A DNA stretch of 64,000 nucleotides from Pseudorasbora parva (GCF_024679245.1 NC_090185.1:24913926-24977925), one strand, 5' to 3'; counted from the stretch's first letter, positions 1 through 35,604 are shown. Notes: generated by a model from the letters alone, not told the origin. Translations and numbers: made by a program.

Positions 1-410
1 GCATTATGGGAAAATATGGGGTAAAAGAATGACCTCCAAAAGATTTTGGCTCTTTATGAATGGTGCATTATGGGTAATTAATTACCACCAACGGAGACAG
101 AAAATTGCTCTTTTTTTCATGAAACCAAGCTAGAATAAAACAAACAAAATATTCTGGGAGCCAGGAAATTTATGAGATGACAGATATTAGACATAAATAT
201 TCATGAATATTTAACAGAAGTTCCCTTTCAAAGCCTACAGCGAACGGCCGGTTTGGACTACACCGCTGCACTTCCTGCTTTAATGACGCAACTAAAACCG
301 TTTGTTGACGAACCCTCCAGCCACAAGAACACGCAAATTCGGGGGTGTTGTCCTTTTGCTCTCGCAGGTCGAGAATAGGAAGCGTTGTTTTTGTAGAGTG
401 TGTTTGTCAC
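1..410. repeat. Left flank of the THAP-like repeat
   Basis: Positions 248-310 (GGCCGGTTTGGACTAC..., cttcctgc, atgacgcaactaaaacc) align with 17142-17205 in an hdgfl2 intron. The first 90 bases hold two copies of a GCATTATGGG motif (1-10 and 65-74). No gene is seen upstream of 400. Confidence 0.5.
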
Positions 411-687
411 CATGCCATTGAAACGCTGTTATTTTCATCCCGGAGTCAAATCACCTTTGTTTGGCCCTCCCACGGACGCTGTACGTAGAGATCAATGGCT
501 AAAGTTTATGTTTAACTCGGCTCCGGAAAATTATAATCACAATTTAAAACTATGTGCAGCACATTTTGCTGAGGACTGCTTCCTCAATCTCAATCAGTTT
601 AATGCCGGATTCGCAGAAAGATTATTCTTAAAAGATGACGCAGTTCCCTCTTTGTCTGGAGAAGGCATTGTTTATGGTGGACAACCG
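411..687 (+). CDS. THAP-like zinc-module exon (first exon of a fish multicopy protein, partial)
   Basis: An open exon of 92 codons plus one base starts at an ATG in a good Kozak context (gtcaccATGc) and ends at a strong splice donor (ccg|gtaagt, GT at 688-689). The product begins MPLKRCYFHPGVKSPLFGPP and has LCAAHF at residues 47-52. Spacing is C6-x2-H9-x38-C48-x2-H51, with W29 and an FGPP stretch between; this is the layout of a THAP C2CH zinc module except that the second cysteine is a histidine. An ATG eleven bases upstream (400) is in frame but in a weaker context. I do not find a convincing second exon. The flanking DNA recurs at 17.1 kb, so the exon probably belongs to a repeated element rather than a single-copy host gene. 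THAP modules are DNA-binding domains of host factors and of P/Kolobok-type transposases; which applies here is unknown. Confidence 0.55.
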
Positions 688-899
688 GTAAGTGTATTTT
701 ATTATTTAAGTCGGCCCGTTTAACAGTTTATGTAACTCATTACACAAAGTGCAACGCTGTTTAGCTTTGTTAACTAACGTTAGATGGTAATTGAAACTAT
801 CCGAAAAACTTAGCATATAAAAGTGTAGTAATTCATTCAGACACCATCGATTGTTGGTGTTTGTAATGATCAGTTTAAACTACTGAATAGACAGCTTAC

Positions 900-1006
900 C
901 ATTCTGAAACATCCAGCAAAAGTCTTTCCTGAGCAGGTTGTAATCGATCCTCTTCGATATTCTCCGGGTCTGATTCCGGCTCAAATTGATAAGGCAATAT
1001 AAACAT
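900..1006 (-). CDS. Short exon resembling N-terminus of fish P2X7-like multicopy proteins (partial)
   Basis: On the minus strand an ATG at 1006-1004 opens 35 codons plus two bases, ending at a good donor (GAATG|GTAAGC, GT at 899-898). The peptide includes FEPESDPENIEEDRL and ends LLLDVSE followed by a split codon TG+ that gives W if the next exon begins with G. From memory, many fish predicted proteins called 'P2X purinoceptor 7-like' have an acidic EPE-rich start and a DVSEWC segment leading into a cysteine-rich zinc domain; that is the basis of the name and it is not verified. No downstream exon with the expected cysteine cluster is visible between here and the left edge, so it looks truncated or the intron runs out of the window. 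It overlaps the presumed first intron of the plus-strand THAP-like exon, pointing the other way. Confidence 0.4.
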
Positions 1007-1039
1007 TTTTGCAATAACATTGAGCGCGCGTACCCGTTA

Positions 1040-1260
1040 TGGTAAGAGGCGGAACCTTTCCGGGCAACGTGCGCTAAGCTGCTGTCCAATCACAGCACGG
1101 GAAGCGCTGGCCTAATCAGAACTCGTTAAGTATTTCTGAAGGAGGGACTTCATAGAACAAGGAAATCATCAGGCCGTTTTTAGGACAGAGGAAACAGCGC
1201 TGTACAGATAAGTCAATTGTGTGAAAAATATTGTGTTTTTTTACACGTGAAATATGAACT
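1040..1260. repeat. Right flank of the THAP-like repeat
   Basis: From gtaagaggcggaacctttcc through acttcatagaac, aggccgttt, aggacag.ggaaacagc to gaaaaata the segment matches 17230-17432 with frequent substitutions and small gaps. With the left flank it shows that a repeat surrounds the two small exons at 411-687 and 900-1006. Confidence 0.6.
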
Positions 1261-2475
1261 CATGTTATATTGCACACTGTAAACATAATCAAAGCTTCGA
1301 AAACACGCGAAGAACGGGACCTTTAAAATACTGGCGGTGACTGGCAGCAAAAACAAAATAAAAAGTGGAAAGATTTATAGGTCATTTTGACCCAGTAAAA
1401 ATTAAACTAGAGAGAAAACTAGATGTCAAATCGTCATGAATGATGCATTATAGGTAATTTCATCCCTGTAAGAACAAAACCATAGGGAAAGGTTCTCCAG
1501 AAGATGTTCCTTGTCCCATCCTCATTCAGTTCTAATGAATCATGCATTATGGGTAATTTCAGACCATTGCCATGAATGAAATATTTGTTAGACAGCGAAG
1601 AGTTGGATTTGACCAGCTCAGCAAACCATCAGTCAAGTATGAAGATGAACTCAATGTCCTTCTCAGGCAAACAAGAGAGCACAGTCTGAGGAGCACCTTC
1701 CTTCCTCAAGCACTACCAGCATGTTCAATATGCCACAAAATGATTTGACTCGAATATTCAAACACGCTTTTATCAAAATGATTTGGCTCAAGCGCAGCTA
1801 TGGTGTCCAAAAAACCAGGCAGCTCACTAGTTCTGAGACCCAGCCAGTGCTTAGGCCAAGTACACCCACCTCATGTGGAAAACAAATATAGAGATCTCAC
1901 ATGAAACCACAGGCAGAGAGCAAACAGACCAGTGAACACACACACAGTCTGACAGTTCATTCAGGAGGCTATGAATATTTCACAGCACTGTCCTCTGTTG
2001 GCCAGGTAACAGACACAATATCTAGGTACACCGGTACAGGTTACATTGAAGAAGCCTTGCTGATACCTGACTCCAGATGTTTGCAGATTAAACAGGGCCG
2101 GGAGAATAGAACTGGAACGTTAAAGCAAGTTTTTCGTTCGAATGCTTGGCATTTAAGGTGTGATTAAAACATGGTTTGAAATTTAATTGAAATTAAAGTA
2201 GGGGACCAAAACCAGTCAAACCAGAGTCAAGATTGTAATGATGTGCTGCCAACTAACTACTTAGTCCAATAAACAACAGTTCAATTATATATCATAGTTC
2301 CAAACAAAGATGGCAGAACTAAAGCGCATCTCACAGCAACACTCAAACCGTGTTCTCATTACTGAATGATTCAGCGCTTTAAGCAAATCGGTTGAGTCAA
2401 AGATTCAATGACCCATTCGTAAAGAACCGCCTAATTCTTGTCGTTTGAACGAATCGTTTGAATGAATGACTCAAT
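1261..2475. other. Intronic/intergenic DNA without a supported gene
   Basis: The stretch contains two more GCATTATGGG-type motifs (about 1446 and 1541) and a short open segment 1571-1750 that lacks a family match and good splice context. From about 2340 it is a fish repeat rich in GAATCGTTTGAATGAATGA-type words, which recurs reversed at 59430-59515. Confidence 0.5.
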
Positions 2476-3123
2476 AGCTGTGTCTCATTTCAGAAGGCTG
2501 CATCCTTCAGAGGTCACATTCGAAGGCTGCATACGTCATAAGGCCGTCTCATTTCAAAAAAGTGAGTAGGACACTCCAGATGTGACCTTCGAATCTGCCC
2601 TTCTTTCACAGGATTTCGGAGTGTGCATGAGGTGTATCCTTCACAGCTGGAGATAACCCACAATTCTTTGCGTCGCCGTGAACAACCGGCATATATTTTT
2701 TATATTATATGAAAAACGGCACCACTGCCAGATATACATGCAAGCGTAGGTGTGGTGTTTAAATGCAAGTAGTTTAAGCTTGTTTTTGTTTTTTAAGCTC
2801 TATTTCTTCAAACAGATAGTTGTGGTTAACAGGATTACAACTGTTTAGGGCTTTTTTTAAATATTTAGAACAGTATATTGCTGTCAAGACAAGAAACATT
2901 TCATAGTCATTTTCAAATTATATACAATTTTTATTCATATAACTGACGTGAGAGCGCAACAAGGTTGAACGTGTTGGCATAGCAACGTGATACTTCCTGC
3001 CTGTGTGTCCAACAAAGGACGTCTCGTTTAATTCTGATTGAGGACACTCCGTATACTGCATCCTACACAGGATGTTCCTCTGGAGGACGCAGCCTTCGAA
3101 ATTTAACGAAATGAGAGACAGCT
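2476..3123. mobile_element. Non-autonomous DNA transposon (648 bp) with AGCTGT... termini
   Basis: The left end AGCTGTGTCTCATTTC and the inverted right end AGCTGTCTCTCATTTC form terminal repeats, followed by a second shared block (GAAGGCTGC.TCC, CAGAGG). It is flanked by AAT at 2473-2475 and 3124-3126. The same host repeat without the insert is present, reversed, at 59430-59515 (gactcAATgactcgctcatt), which fixes the boundaries. No transposase is encoded. Confidence 0.75.
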
Positions 3124-3126
3124 AAT

Positions 3127-4737
3127 GACTCATTAAGAAGTCACCTGGCGCCACCTACTGGCAGTTTAGTTTCATGTTTAAAATTTTCCCCCAACATTTC
3201 TTGTTTATATTTTCAAAAACATTATTTAATGCAGTTGTTTCAGTGTGTGATTTAATTTGATTGGTAACAGACCTACAGTGTCGTATTATTCTAACTAAAT
3301 TTAGTGATCAAATTTAAGATTTTAAAATAAAAGATGAGGCATAATAAGATTAGTGAAAAAAGCCATTTCTAAAAGGTTAAAAAAAAAAAGCCCTTGTGGG
3401 CAATATGCAGATTTAAATATGTAAAAGCTACAATATTCTGAAATAAATTAGATTTATATAAAATAAAAAAATATTTTTACTCGATTTTCTTGATGTTATA
3501 GAAGAAATAAAATATAAAATCAATAATTTTAAATGTTACAAATAAATGTAGGACAGTATACTATAAACAGTATGAATCTTTTTCAGATATTACAAAGATT
3601 ACATTTAACATGTTACTCAAAATTATTAGTGATTTTAAAGATTAACTTCACGTGAGCATTAGATGACGGCCAAGGAAAACAATAGAGCAAATCAGCAAAA
3701 ATAATTACATATCCAATACAAAAGTTGTTGTTATTTTAGTGGTAACTTTTTTATAGATGAGTGGGTGCGATCATGATTCGACATTTTTTTGCCACAGACT
3801 CAAGGCCACATCAGACAATGCTTGTTGATCAAGAAGGTTGAAATGATACATTCACCGTCTATGGCACATCAGAAACACCTGAAAACATCACTTCAGCGTT
3901 CTGCGTTTATTACATTTCATAACACGTAAATAACTGATCTGATGTCTGGAAAGGTAAACCGGTGAATAAAATCAATATGAATCTTCCAAAAAGGGAACAA
4001 TTCTGATGCCATAATGAAGTAAAAGCAGAGAAGCCCTATTTGTGATTTTAAATGCTCTGTTTCACAGCATCTTGTTCCTTTTTTCCCCCCAAGGGAGGGG
4101 CGAGGATGGAGCATATTGCAAGAGAAAATTCAGCTTTGTCATTATAGGTTACCAGGCAGCCTGAGGCCTACTTCCACATCTCGTTCAACATTTCATCTTC
4201 ATTTCAACCACAGATCACAAAACAAATGATAAGAAACCAGCGATTCTATTCCCTGACGCTGTAGTGAAACTGACAGACTGATTTTATATCCAAGACGACG
4301 GCTGTGTCTCAATACCTAGTCAGCTGCCTACCTAGACAACATTTTTGGGAATCTCAGATAAATTTGAATCGAACATATTAGGGGGGGTTATAAGCCTATT
4401 CTAACTTTTAAAAATCAAACTTTTTGGATATTTTGGACTCCATCTGAACTAGTGTTGTCACTATACGATACCTGACTAAAATATTGTTGTTTTATAAATA
4501 CATTTTAAAAAACACATTATCAAAAAAGTTGGGATAGGCATAAGTGACATGACCAGAATCTTATTTCACAATACATTTAGTCATTTTAGATCACAATATA
4601 GTTCTCTTAAAATATATTTAAAAAGCAAATAAGCAGATTACAATCAATATGACATTGACAACATAATTCCATTGAAAAATATGACATGTAAATATAAATA
4701 AAACATTGTACAATAAGACAAATTTAATACAAATTAA
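3127..4737. other. AT-rich non-coding DNA, probably ap3d1 intron 1
   Basis: No open frame with a recognisable product and no splice-bounded exon is seen on either strand. The stretch ccacctactggcagtttag (about 3150) belongs to the host repeat around the 2476-3123 insertion. Confidence 0.5.
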
Positions 4738-5273
4738 ATGGTTAGTTCAACCAAAAATGAAAATTCTCTCATTAATTACTTCCTGTAAGACCTCCGTTCA
4801 TCTTCAGAAAACAAATATAGATATTTTTGTTGAAATCCGATGGCTCAGAAAGGCCTTCATTGACATCAATGTAATTTCCTCTTTCAAGACCTATAAAAGC
4901 CACTAAAGACGTCGTTAAAAGCCCATCTCACTATTCACTATTATGAAGCGACAAGAATAGTTTTTATGCCCAAAAAAAACTAAACAACGACTTGTATAGT
5001 GATAGGCCAATTTCAAAACAAAGTTTTAAACGTTATGAATCAGCAGATTGATTCAGTATTCGGTTCACCAATGTCACGTGATTTCAGCAGTTTGACACGC
5101 GATCCGAATCATGAATCAATCTGCTGATTCATAACGTTTGAAACTTTGTTTTGAAATTGGTCCATCACTATAAAAGTCGTTGTTTAGTTTTTTCGCACAC
5201 AAAAACTATTCTCGTCGCTTCATAAAATGATTGTAGAGCCACTGTAGTGAGATGGGCTTTGTAACGACGTCTT
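4738..5273. repeat. Foldback repeat of the 'tagttcaccaaaaatga' cyprinid family (right end lost)
   Basis: It opens with tagttcaaccaaaaatga and aagacctccgttcatcttca, the start of a common cyprinid element, then becomes a large imperfect palindrome: gacgtcgttaaaagcccatc (4907 on) pairs with gatgggctttgtaacgacgtc ending near 5273, and the inner arms contain gaatcagcagattgattca. Related pieces occur at 19710-20090/23840-23925 and 57240-58270. The matching terminus 'gggtgaactaacc' is missing here. Confidence 0.7.
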
Positions 5274-7060
5274 TATTGCGTTTTAATATACTGGGACTAA
5301 AAAGGTACCACATTTTAGTAGTACTGGTACTTTAAGAATGACAGCATTCTAATAAGAGCTGTATTTCAAACTTTGCATTGATGTGTCCCAGTGCAACAGC
5401 ATTGTAAGCATTCAAATCGGCCGCATATGAACATTTTGTGTTGTAAGTGGTTGCGTTGTTTTTAACATTTGAGCTGAGCATTTGTCACATCCCAGGCGCA
5501 TTTAACCAGTCGAATAAAACATCAGTCGGCAGCATTTGTGTATTTGAACCAAGCGGCAACCTCCCGCGATCTCTCTTGAAGCCAATACGGAAGTAATGTA
5601 AACTGCAATTCCTTAACTGGCCACTAGAGGCAGGCTCCAGAAGGGAGCAGAATCTCATTGAGCCCCATGTTAAAATTCTCAACTTTAAAGCAGAAAAAAA
5701 CATGTTTACAGCCTGGTACAAATTGTGGTTTTGGCTTATAAGGCTAATTTTGATCTTCATGACAACTCTGAGGGGGGTGAATTTTTTTATAACTCATTCG
5801 TTTACGTTATATAAAGCCTTAAGGTTCTGCATAATTAAGGGCGTGGTTACAGGTGGATAGCCATTTATCCGCCGTCTATAGTCATTGCGTCACCTCAGCT
5901 CCGCGCACATCCCGCCTTTTTGCCCATTTTCTGTTATCCGGGAGTGACACGCGTTGACTCGCTCACAAGATGGCAACGCCCAGCTCGCCCCTACTTTACG
6001 CTTCAGAACGGCTTATCGGAATCCTATGGGTGACGTCACTGACACTACGTCCATATTTTTTTACAGTCTATGATTTGAACATTCAAATCGAATCACATGT
6101 CTGTTCAACTATTTTGATTCAATGTTTTTAGGAATCATATAGGAATTACGGCATCATGGATGAACATATTCACATCGTGCTCGAACACTCGAAACGAACA
6201 TTTGTGGCCATCATAAGCACATCAGAACGTTCCAATCTAACACAATGTAAGTTCAAACGTTTGACAATAATATTTAGTTCATATTTTAAATGTAGGACTG
6301 TACCAAATAGTGGGACATCATGGGTGCGTTTGAACTAATAAATGGAAGAATTATCGGCATTTTGGAGCGTTCGAACACTTGAATCTAACATTTGTGGGTA
6401 GTATAACCATCAGAACATTCAAATCTCACACAGAAAACAGAGCATTTTATAAATGTAGTAGAATTCGAATAATCGATTCGAACAGGGCATACGTGTTCGA
6501 ACACCCCCCCCCCCCATCTGTCTCCTAGATAGGCTGCTCACTAGGTTGTGACACGGCCAATCTCATGACACACACACATACACACAAGTGATGCAAGCTA
6601 GATTGAATTAACATTAACACTTTTAGCGCACCAAATATATTTATCACATGCATAATTACACACAAAAAAACAAGATAGAATCATATTTGTATCTATTTTG
6701 CAGAACCAATTTATACATGTGTCTTTACCGTTAGCAATGCTAACTGGCCTCATCCATGATAAACAAAACGATGACAGAATGTTCTTACAACATGAACAGC
6801 TGTCACTTGCCACACAAACGTTAAATCTCTAACATAACTATGAGTTGTGTTTAAAATATATATATATAGTTTGTTGTCTAAGCAAATTTTTCAGGTTATG
6901 GCCGGTTAACGTTAGCTCACCTGAAATCAGGTGATTTGAGATCACTGATACGAGATCAACTTGATTCATTTATACCAGCTGCGTTTTAATCGTATTTACA
7001 AAAACATCCCATTCTGATTTTAACAATATAAAAGGAAATATGCTGATACAAGTGTCTCAC
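5274..7060. other. Probable ap3d1 intron 1 sequence, no gene seen
   Basis: Contains a run of C residues near 6505-6514, a short (TA)n near 6858-6868 and several repeat words (GTTCGAACA, CATTCAAATC) but no supportable exon. Confidence 0.5.
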
Positions 7061-7156
7061 CTCATCTTCCTTATGGTTCCTAATGCCACGTACTAAATCC
7101 TGCAGGTTTTTATCGAACATCCGATCGATGCTCCCCTTCACGATCTTCAGAGCCAT
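7061..7156 (-). CDS. ap3d1: AP-3 complex subunit delta-1, coding exon 1 (partial gene)
   Basis: The ATG at 7156-7154 opens exactly 32 codons in phase 0, beginning MALKIVKGSIDRMFDKNLQD and ending NHKEDE, then a consensus donor (GAG|GTGAGA, GT at 7060-7059). This N-terminal segment is highly conserved in the delta-adaptin large subunit of the AP-3 clathrin-associated coat, which sorts cargo from endosomes to lysosomes and lysosome-related organelles. Residues 1-32 form the start of the adaptin trunk. The next exon is not in the window, so intron 1 exceeds 7 kb. The gene runs in the same direction as hdgfl2, whose stop codon lies about 1.8 kb upstream of this ATG. Identification is from conserved sequence; the isoform cannot be judged from one exon. 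Confidence 0.92.
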
Positions 7157-7900
7157 GATGATTTCCCTCCTGTCCTACCGGACCGAACCGCAAACACGGG
7201 CTTTAACTGAGTACTGACCGGCCCGCAAGAGCGCTAGTCTCTCATCTAGTCCCGAACAGCGGCCTGTGCAGGAGGGGTTTTGCTCTTTCTGTAAGTGCTG
7301 ATCTGCAGCGGACCAGTCTAGGAAATGGCTGACAAAATGGCGGACCGATCACCTGACTGACAAACCCCATCCTCACTGCAAGCGCGCGACGCGACGCACT
7401 TGACGCTTCCCTGCTTGACAGTTATTCGGATTTTCACATTTTCGTTGTGGAGAATGTTTATTGGAGGCGTATCATTTAACTGTATAATAATCTTAATCTT
7501 GCATAAATATATGAAAGTCCTTAATTCCCACTTGAACCAGTGTTTTAGTTTACAAAATAAAATACTATCTTAAAAATAAAAATAATTACCAAATAACTCC
7601 GTATTTTTCATTTGGGATCATTTTACATTCTCTTATTTTCTATTTTATTAAGGTATATTAAGTTACACTTTGGATTAAATACATTCATTTATTTTAAACA
7701 AATAAAGCCTTTGGAAAAGCTGTATTTAGTATTTAACGCAAGCGAGCGCGACGCGTCTAGGGGTTTGCGTTCGAATGACGTCAGCACATGGCGGACCAAT
7801 CAAAGCCTTTGTTTATACAGGGACCGAACGTGTCTCTCGTATGCCAAGAGTTATTATAAGAATAATTAATTTCGTACATAACAAAACAAGAAAATAATCA
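7157..7900 (-). promoter_or_regulatory. ap3d1: ap3d1 5' region / promoter with YY1, CRE and CCAAT-like motifs
   Basis: GC-rich DNA upstream of the ap3d1 ATG. AAAATGGCGG at 7334-7343 fits the YY1 consensus often placed near vertebrate start sites. A palindromic CRE, TGACGTCA, is at 7776-7783, and ATGGCGGACCAATCA at about 7788-7802 combines a second ATGGCGG with a CCAAT box. CpG-rich words (gcgcgcgacgcgacgc, 7382-7397; gcgagcgcgacgcgtc, 7742-7757) occur at both places. Transcription start was not determined. Confidence 0.5.
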
Positions 7901-8190
7901 AAATTTTACTGAGCTGGTATTTGACATTACACACGCTATTTAAATGACAACAATTATAGTTAAATATATTAATATAAATATTATCTGACACATTTTTAAG
8001 TAATACCAGCATACATATTACATAATTATATTAATATTATTATAATGGGTATGTTTGGAGCCCCATTGTTCCACACTGAAAAATACAATCTATACTGTGT
8101 AGTATGCACTTGGCAGGGTGTTAGCATTCTATTCCAAACATGTCCAGTGAAAATCCTTATAACAACATTGTTGGCCATCATGCGGAATTT

Positions 8191-8935
8191 TTTATTTAAT
8201 CCTTCACGGATACTAAAAAAAGCTTGGACCAAGTTACATAGCACTAGAAACATATTTATATAAGCATGTTTTATGACATCCAAAAAAAGAAAAGCATTAT
8301 TGGGGTCAACCTATGCAGATGTAAGTTGTGATTATTAGAGGACCAAACAACGGACAACAAAGAGTACGTCTACAGAATTTAGTAAAAGTCCATAGACAGA
8401 GTTATTGAAATCCATACCAGACAGATCAGATGTAGATGTGAGCACTAATAATAATGATGATGATGATGATGATGAAGAAACGTCATGATCTCTTGTAGTG
8501 GGTGTTGATCAACACAAAACCAGACTGCTTTTTTCTTTCTTTTTTTAAACATTTTCCTTTTTTCATAAAAAACAAAAGGAAAAAAAGTTTACTGATAAAA
8601 AGCAGCTACATAGTACAAGCACAGTCTTCAAATAACATTTGGGCTTCGGTGTTTCCCTCCCCCCTCCCAGACGTCAGTGTGGTTCTGAAATAAAACGTTC
8701 CCCCTCGACAATCCAAATGTGGTTAGTGCAGAATCATCCACATCGAACACTTAGATTAAGGCGCTTGTTTGCCTCGTGACGTCTCGATTCAAAAGTGCTA
8801 ATAAATGTTCATATCACATTTTATGTACAACACGAAAAACTCATGTAGGTCACAAAGGTGGGCAGACAAAAAGTAACACAAATGAATGAAGGAAGCCAAA
8901 GTGTGTTTGCGAGCATAAAAGAGACGGAACGCAGT
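8191..8935 (-). other. hdgfl2: hdgfl2 3' untranslated region
   Basis: The sequence follows the hdgfl2 stop codon on the minus strand and has no repeat boundary or long open frame. The first clear minus-strand AATAAA is at 8196-8191. A (GAT)n-type microsatellite lies at about 8448-8475. The end point is a guess from the poly(A) signal. Confidence 0.5.
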
Positions 8936-33024
<24,089 letters not shown>

Positions 33025-33250
33025 CTTGTCGTCCCTCTATGCACCGCTCCTCGTTCTGCTTGTTTGTGTTCGCCGCGGTCCGATTTTCAGGCCGACAGAC
33101 AGTCCTGGTTCAGATACAGTAGGTGAGGAAAGGCGGTTGGTTTCTGCAGCGGTTTCCGCTCATTCCATTTTTTGTCAGCGGAAGTCCCGCCCTCTAGCGA
33201 TCGCTGATTGGAGAAATGGACTGCCACTCTTTACCTCCACCAATAAGAAT
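33025..33250 (-). promoter_or_regulatory. hdgfl2: hdgfl2 5'UTR and proximal promoter
   Basis: GC-rich sequence directly upstream of the hdgfl2 ATG. On the minus strand 33197-33177 reads GAGGGCGGGACTTCCGC: a GC box (GGGCGGG) abutting an ETS-type ACTTCCGC. No TATA box is seen. The start site is inferred to lie within about 150 bp of the ATG. Confidence 0.5.
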
Positions 33251-35580
33251 GTACAATGTGTACACCGCTAAATACTTCAATTTAATAGTACATTAACATT
33301 CTTTTGTTTTTTAAGCGGATTCTAAGGCCTGCTTTATTATACATCTAATTCCCTTTCTATGTAGATTTTATATTCATAAATAAAATAAAAATCTAATTGT
33401 ATACTCAATAGTATTCTTTAGAGTAAATTCTAGAGTATTTACTTCAAATTTCACTCTCGCTCATTCAAAAAAGATCTCACAACCTGTACAGTTTGCACTG
33501 CCTACGATATTTAGAAACTTTTTTTACTCTATTCAGTGTGTAATCCTTATTAATTTGTGTGATGCCCTTTTTTAATTCTTTTTTTACTTTTTTAGTAACT
33601 ATATTAATCTGTTTTGAGCTATGGTATTAGTGTTATATGTGTATATTCACACTGCTGGTTATGAAATAAGAACTGAAAATGAATTAAATTACACTTTTAT
33701 GAATGTTTTCATCTAAAATATATAGGTACTGTTACTATTACTGTGCAATTAAAGTACAATGCACTTTATTTAGCCTACTTATCTATCATAATGATAACTG
33801 AATGTAGTAGTTATAGTTTTTCTCAGTCGCTTTGGTGCATTTCTCACATCACTATTTACATTTAAAAAACAGTTAATGCAGTTCTCAAAACAATTAGTAC
33901 AAGCTGCAAAACCTAGTTCATAACCAAAAGTGTGTCACTTGCTCAAAATGGATATCTCATTCCTAAAAAGCAAGTATTCATGTCAATGCAGTGTCATCCA
34001 GATGAAATGTCCTGACAACATTGTTTATGAACAAGAAAGTCAAATGGCTCTGTCATGTTTTCATTATGACAGTTTACTCTGTAAATGTTTTCCAATGCAA
34101 AAAAGTAGGATCTTGGTGACACTACCTGAAAATGCTCAAGACAGCACTATAAACTATTAGTACAGCCATTTGAAAAATACAGTAAAACTCATTAATGTAT
34201 TTAGTGAGGTATGGTGCGGTAAGGAGGTGATGTATAAGACACTGAATATACATATGCTCTTTGCAATTCACAGCATTGTGTGAAAGAAAAAATACACCCT
34301 TATTACAAACATAAACTCCCTTTGGGGAGAGCTTTGCACAACTGTAAAAAAATATTGCAGCAGAGGTGGACAAAGTAAACAACTTCATTACTTGAGTAAA
34401 AGTAAAAGTACTACCGGTCAAATATTACTCTGTTACAAGTGAAAGTTGTAAAAACACGATTTTTACTTAAGAAAAAAGTACAGAAGTATTTGCTTTCAAA
34501 AGTACTTAAGTATCAAAAGTAAATTTCTTTTTTTCACGTTATTGTATTGTTGTTGTATGAATATAAACTATGCCTTTATGGTTTAAGCCAGTCAGTGATG
34601 ATTCATCCGACATACTAAACTAATTTAAACTTGTATAAAAGTTACAAAGACCTTTACAAAGCTGCTGTCACTTTAAGGCCGGACGCACAGATCCTATACA
34701 CTGATATTCTCCCAACTGCTTACGTTAACTTAAGACATAATCATCTTTGTTTGTGAAAACTTACCAAAATGAACATTTTGACATCTGTCTTCTTCCATTT
34801 TGCTATAAACTGATCAGTGTTTAAAAAATGCTGGGAAACCATTGAACTTTATGTGACCCTACAAGAGTGATTTCTGATAAGGTTTATTCAAAAACCCAAA
34901 CACCTTTTAAAGAAGAACCCACTGACTTTCAAAGCTGCTACAGAAACTACTTTTTACTTCGAGGACCTTGATAGAAATGTAATGCAGGTAAAAGACCTGC
35001 GTGAAGTTGGCCCCCCACCCAACGCAAAACTTAAGTAGGCTACTCAAGTAAATTTACTTAAAAGTTTAAAGTTACTGTCCATCTGTCCAATCTCTGTATT
35101 GCAGTACAGAACTGAACATGCAACATACATAGTACTGTAATCATTCATTCACATCCAAATGTTCCTCTCTGTCTGGCCATATCATTTCATCTCCATCAGC
35201 AAATATCATCTCTTGCAATGCAGTGAGGAAAGTATCTAGTAAATGTGTAAAATTAGCTTGACAGATTTTGATAACTAGTTGTCTGGCTCAAGCAATGAAG
35301 TGAAGACTATTAGTTTTATATGTACATATTACATTCATACCCTTGCAGTTGGTGGTCAAATATGAAATAATTAATTTCAACAGAAAATAGTATAGAATAT
35401 TTCTCGACAGAAAATATAAGTTATGTTTCAAAGACTTTTTGAAACAAATTTTAAGGTGAGACAAAGGCACTCCAAAACTGGTCTATATTTAAAATAAACA
35501 TAGAAAAATAAACAAATTTGGTTACATATTTCTGTTTTTTTTTAATCTAATAAATCTGATCTAAAGTGTAATTCCACTCC
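33251..35580. other. Intergenic DNA between hdgfl2 and ubxn6
   Basis: AT-rich with no supported gene. One bounded transposon lies inside (34361-35096); the rest has no feature I can support. Confidence 0.5.
34361..35096. mobile_element. hAT-like element (736 bp) between hdgfl2 and ubxn6
   Basis: Starts CAGAGGTGGACAAAGT and ends ccatctgtccaatctctg; exact 8-bp duplication TATTGCAG at 34353-34360 and 35097-35104. Subterminal acttgagtaaaagtaaaagt words match the related element at 51633-53513. Confidence 0.8.
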
Positions 35581-35604
35581 CCTCCGCTTGATGTCACTAA
35601 AACT

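Noticed and set aside
1571..1747. Second exon of the THAP-like gene
   Set aside because: The open segment exists (ends CSICHKMI), but the possible acceptor is poor and the reading phase from 687 would use a different frame that soon stops.
8026..8283. Two overlapping open frames of 72 and 85 codons
   Set aside because: They mirror each other on opposite strands in the hdgfl2 3' flank, have no recognisable domain and are not bounded by splice sites.
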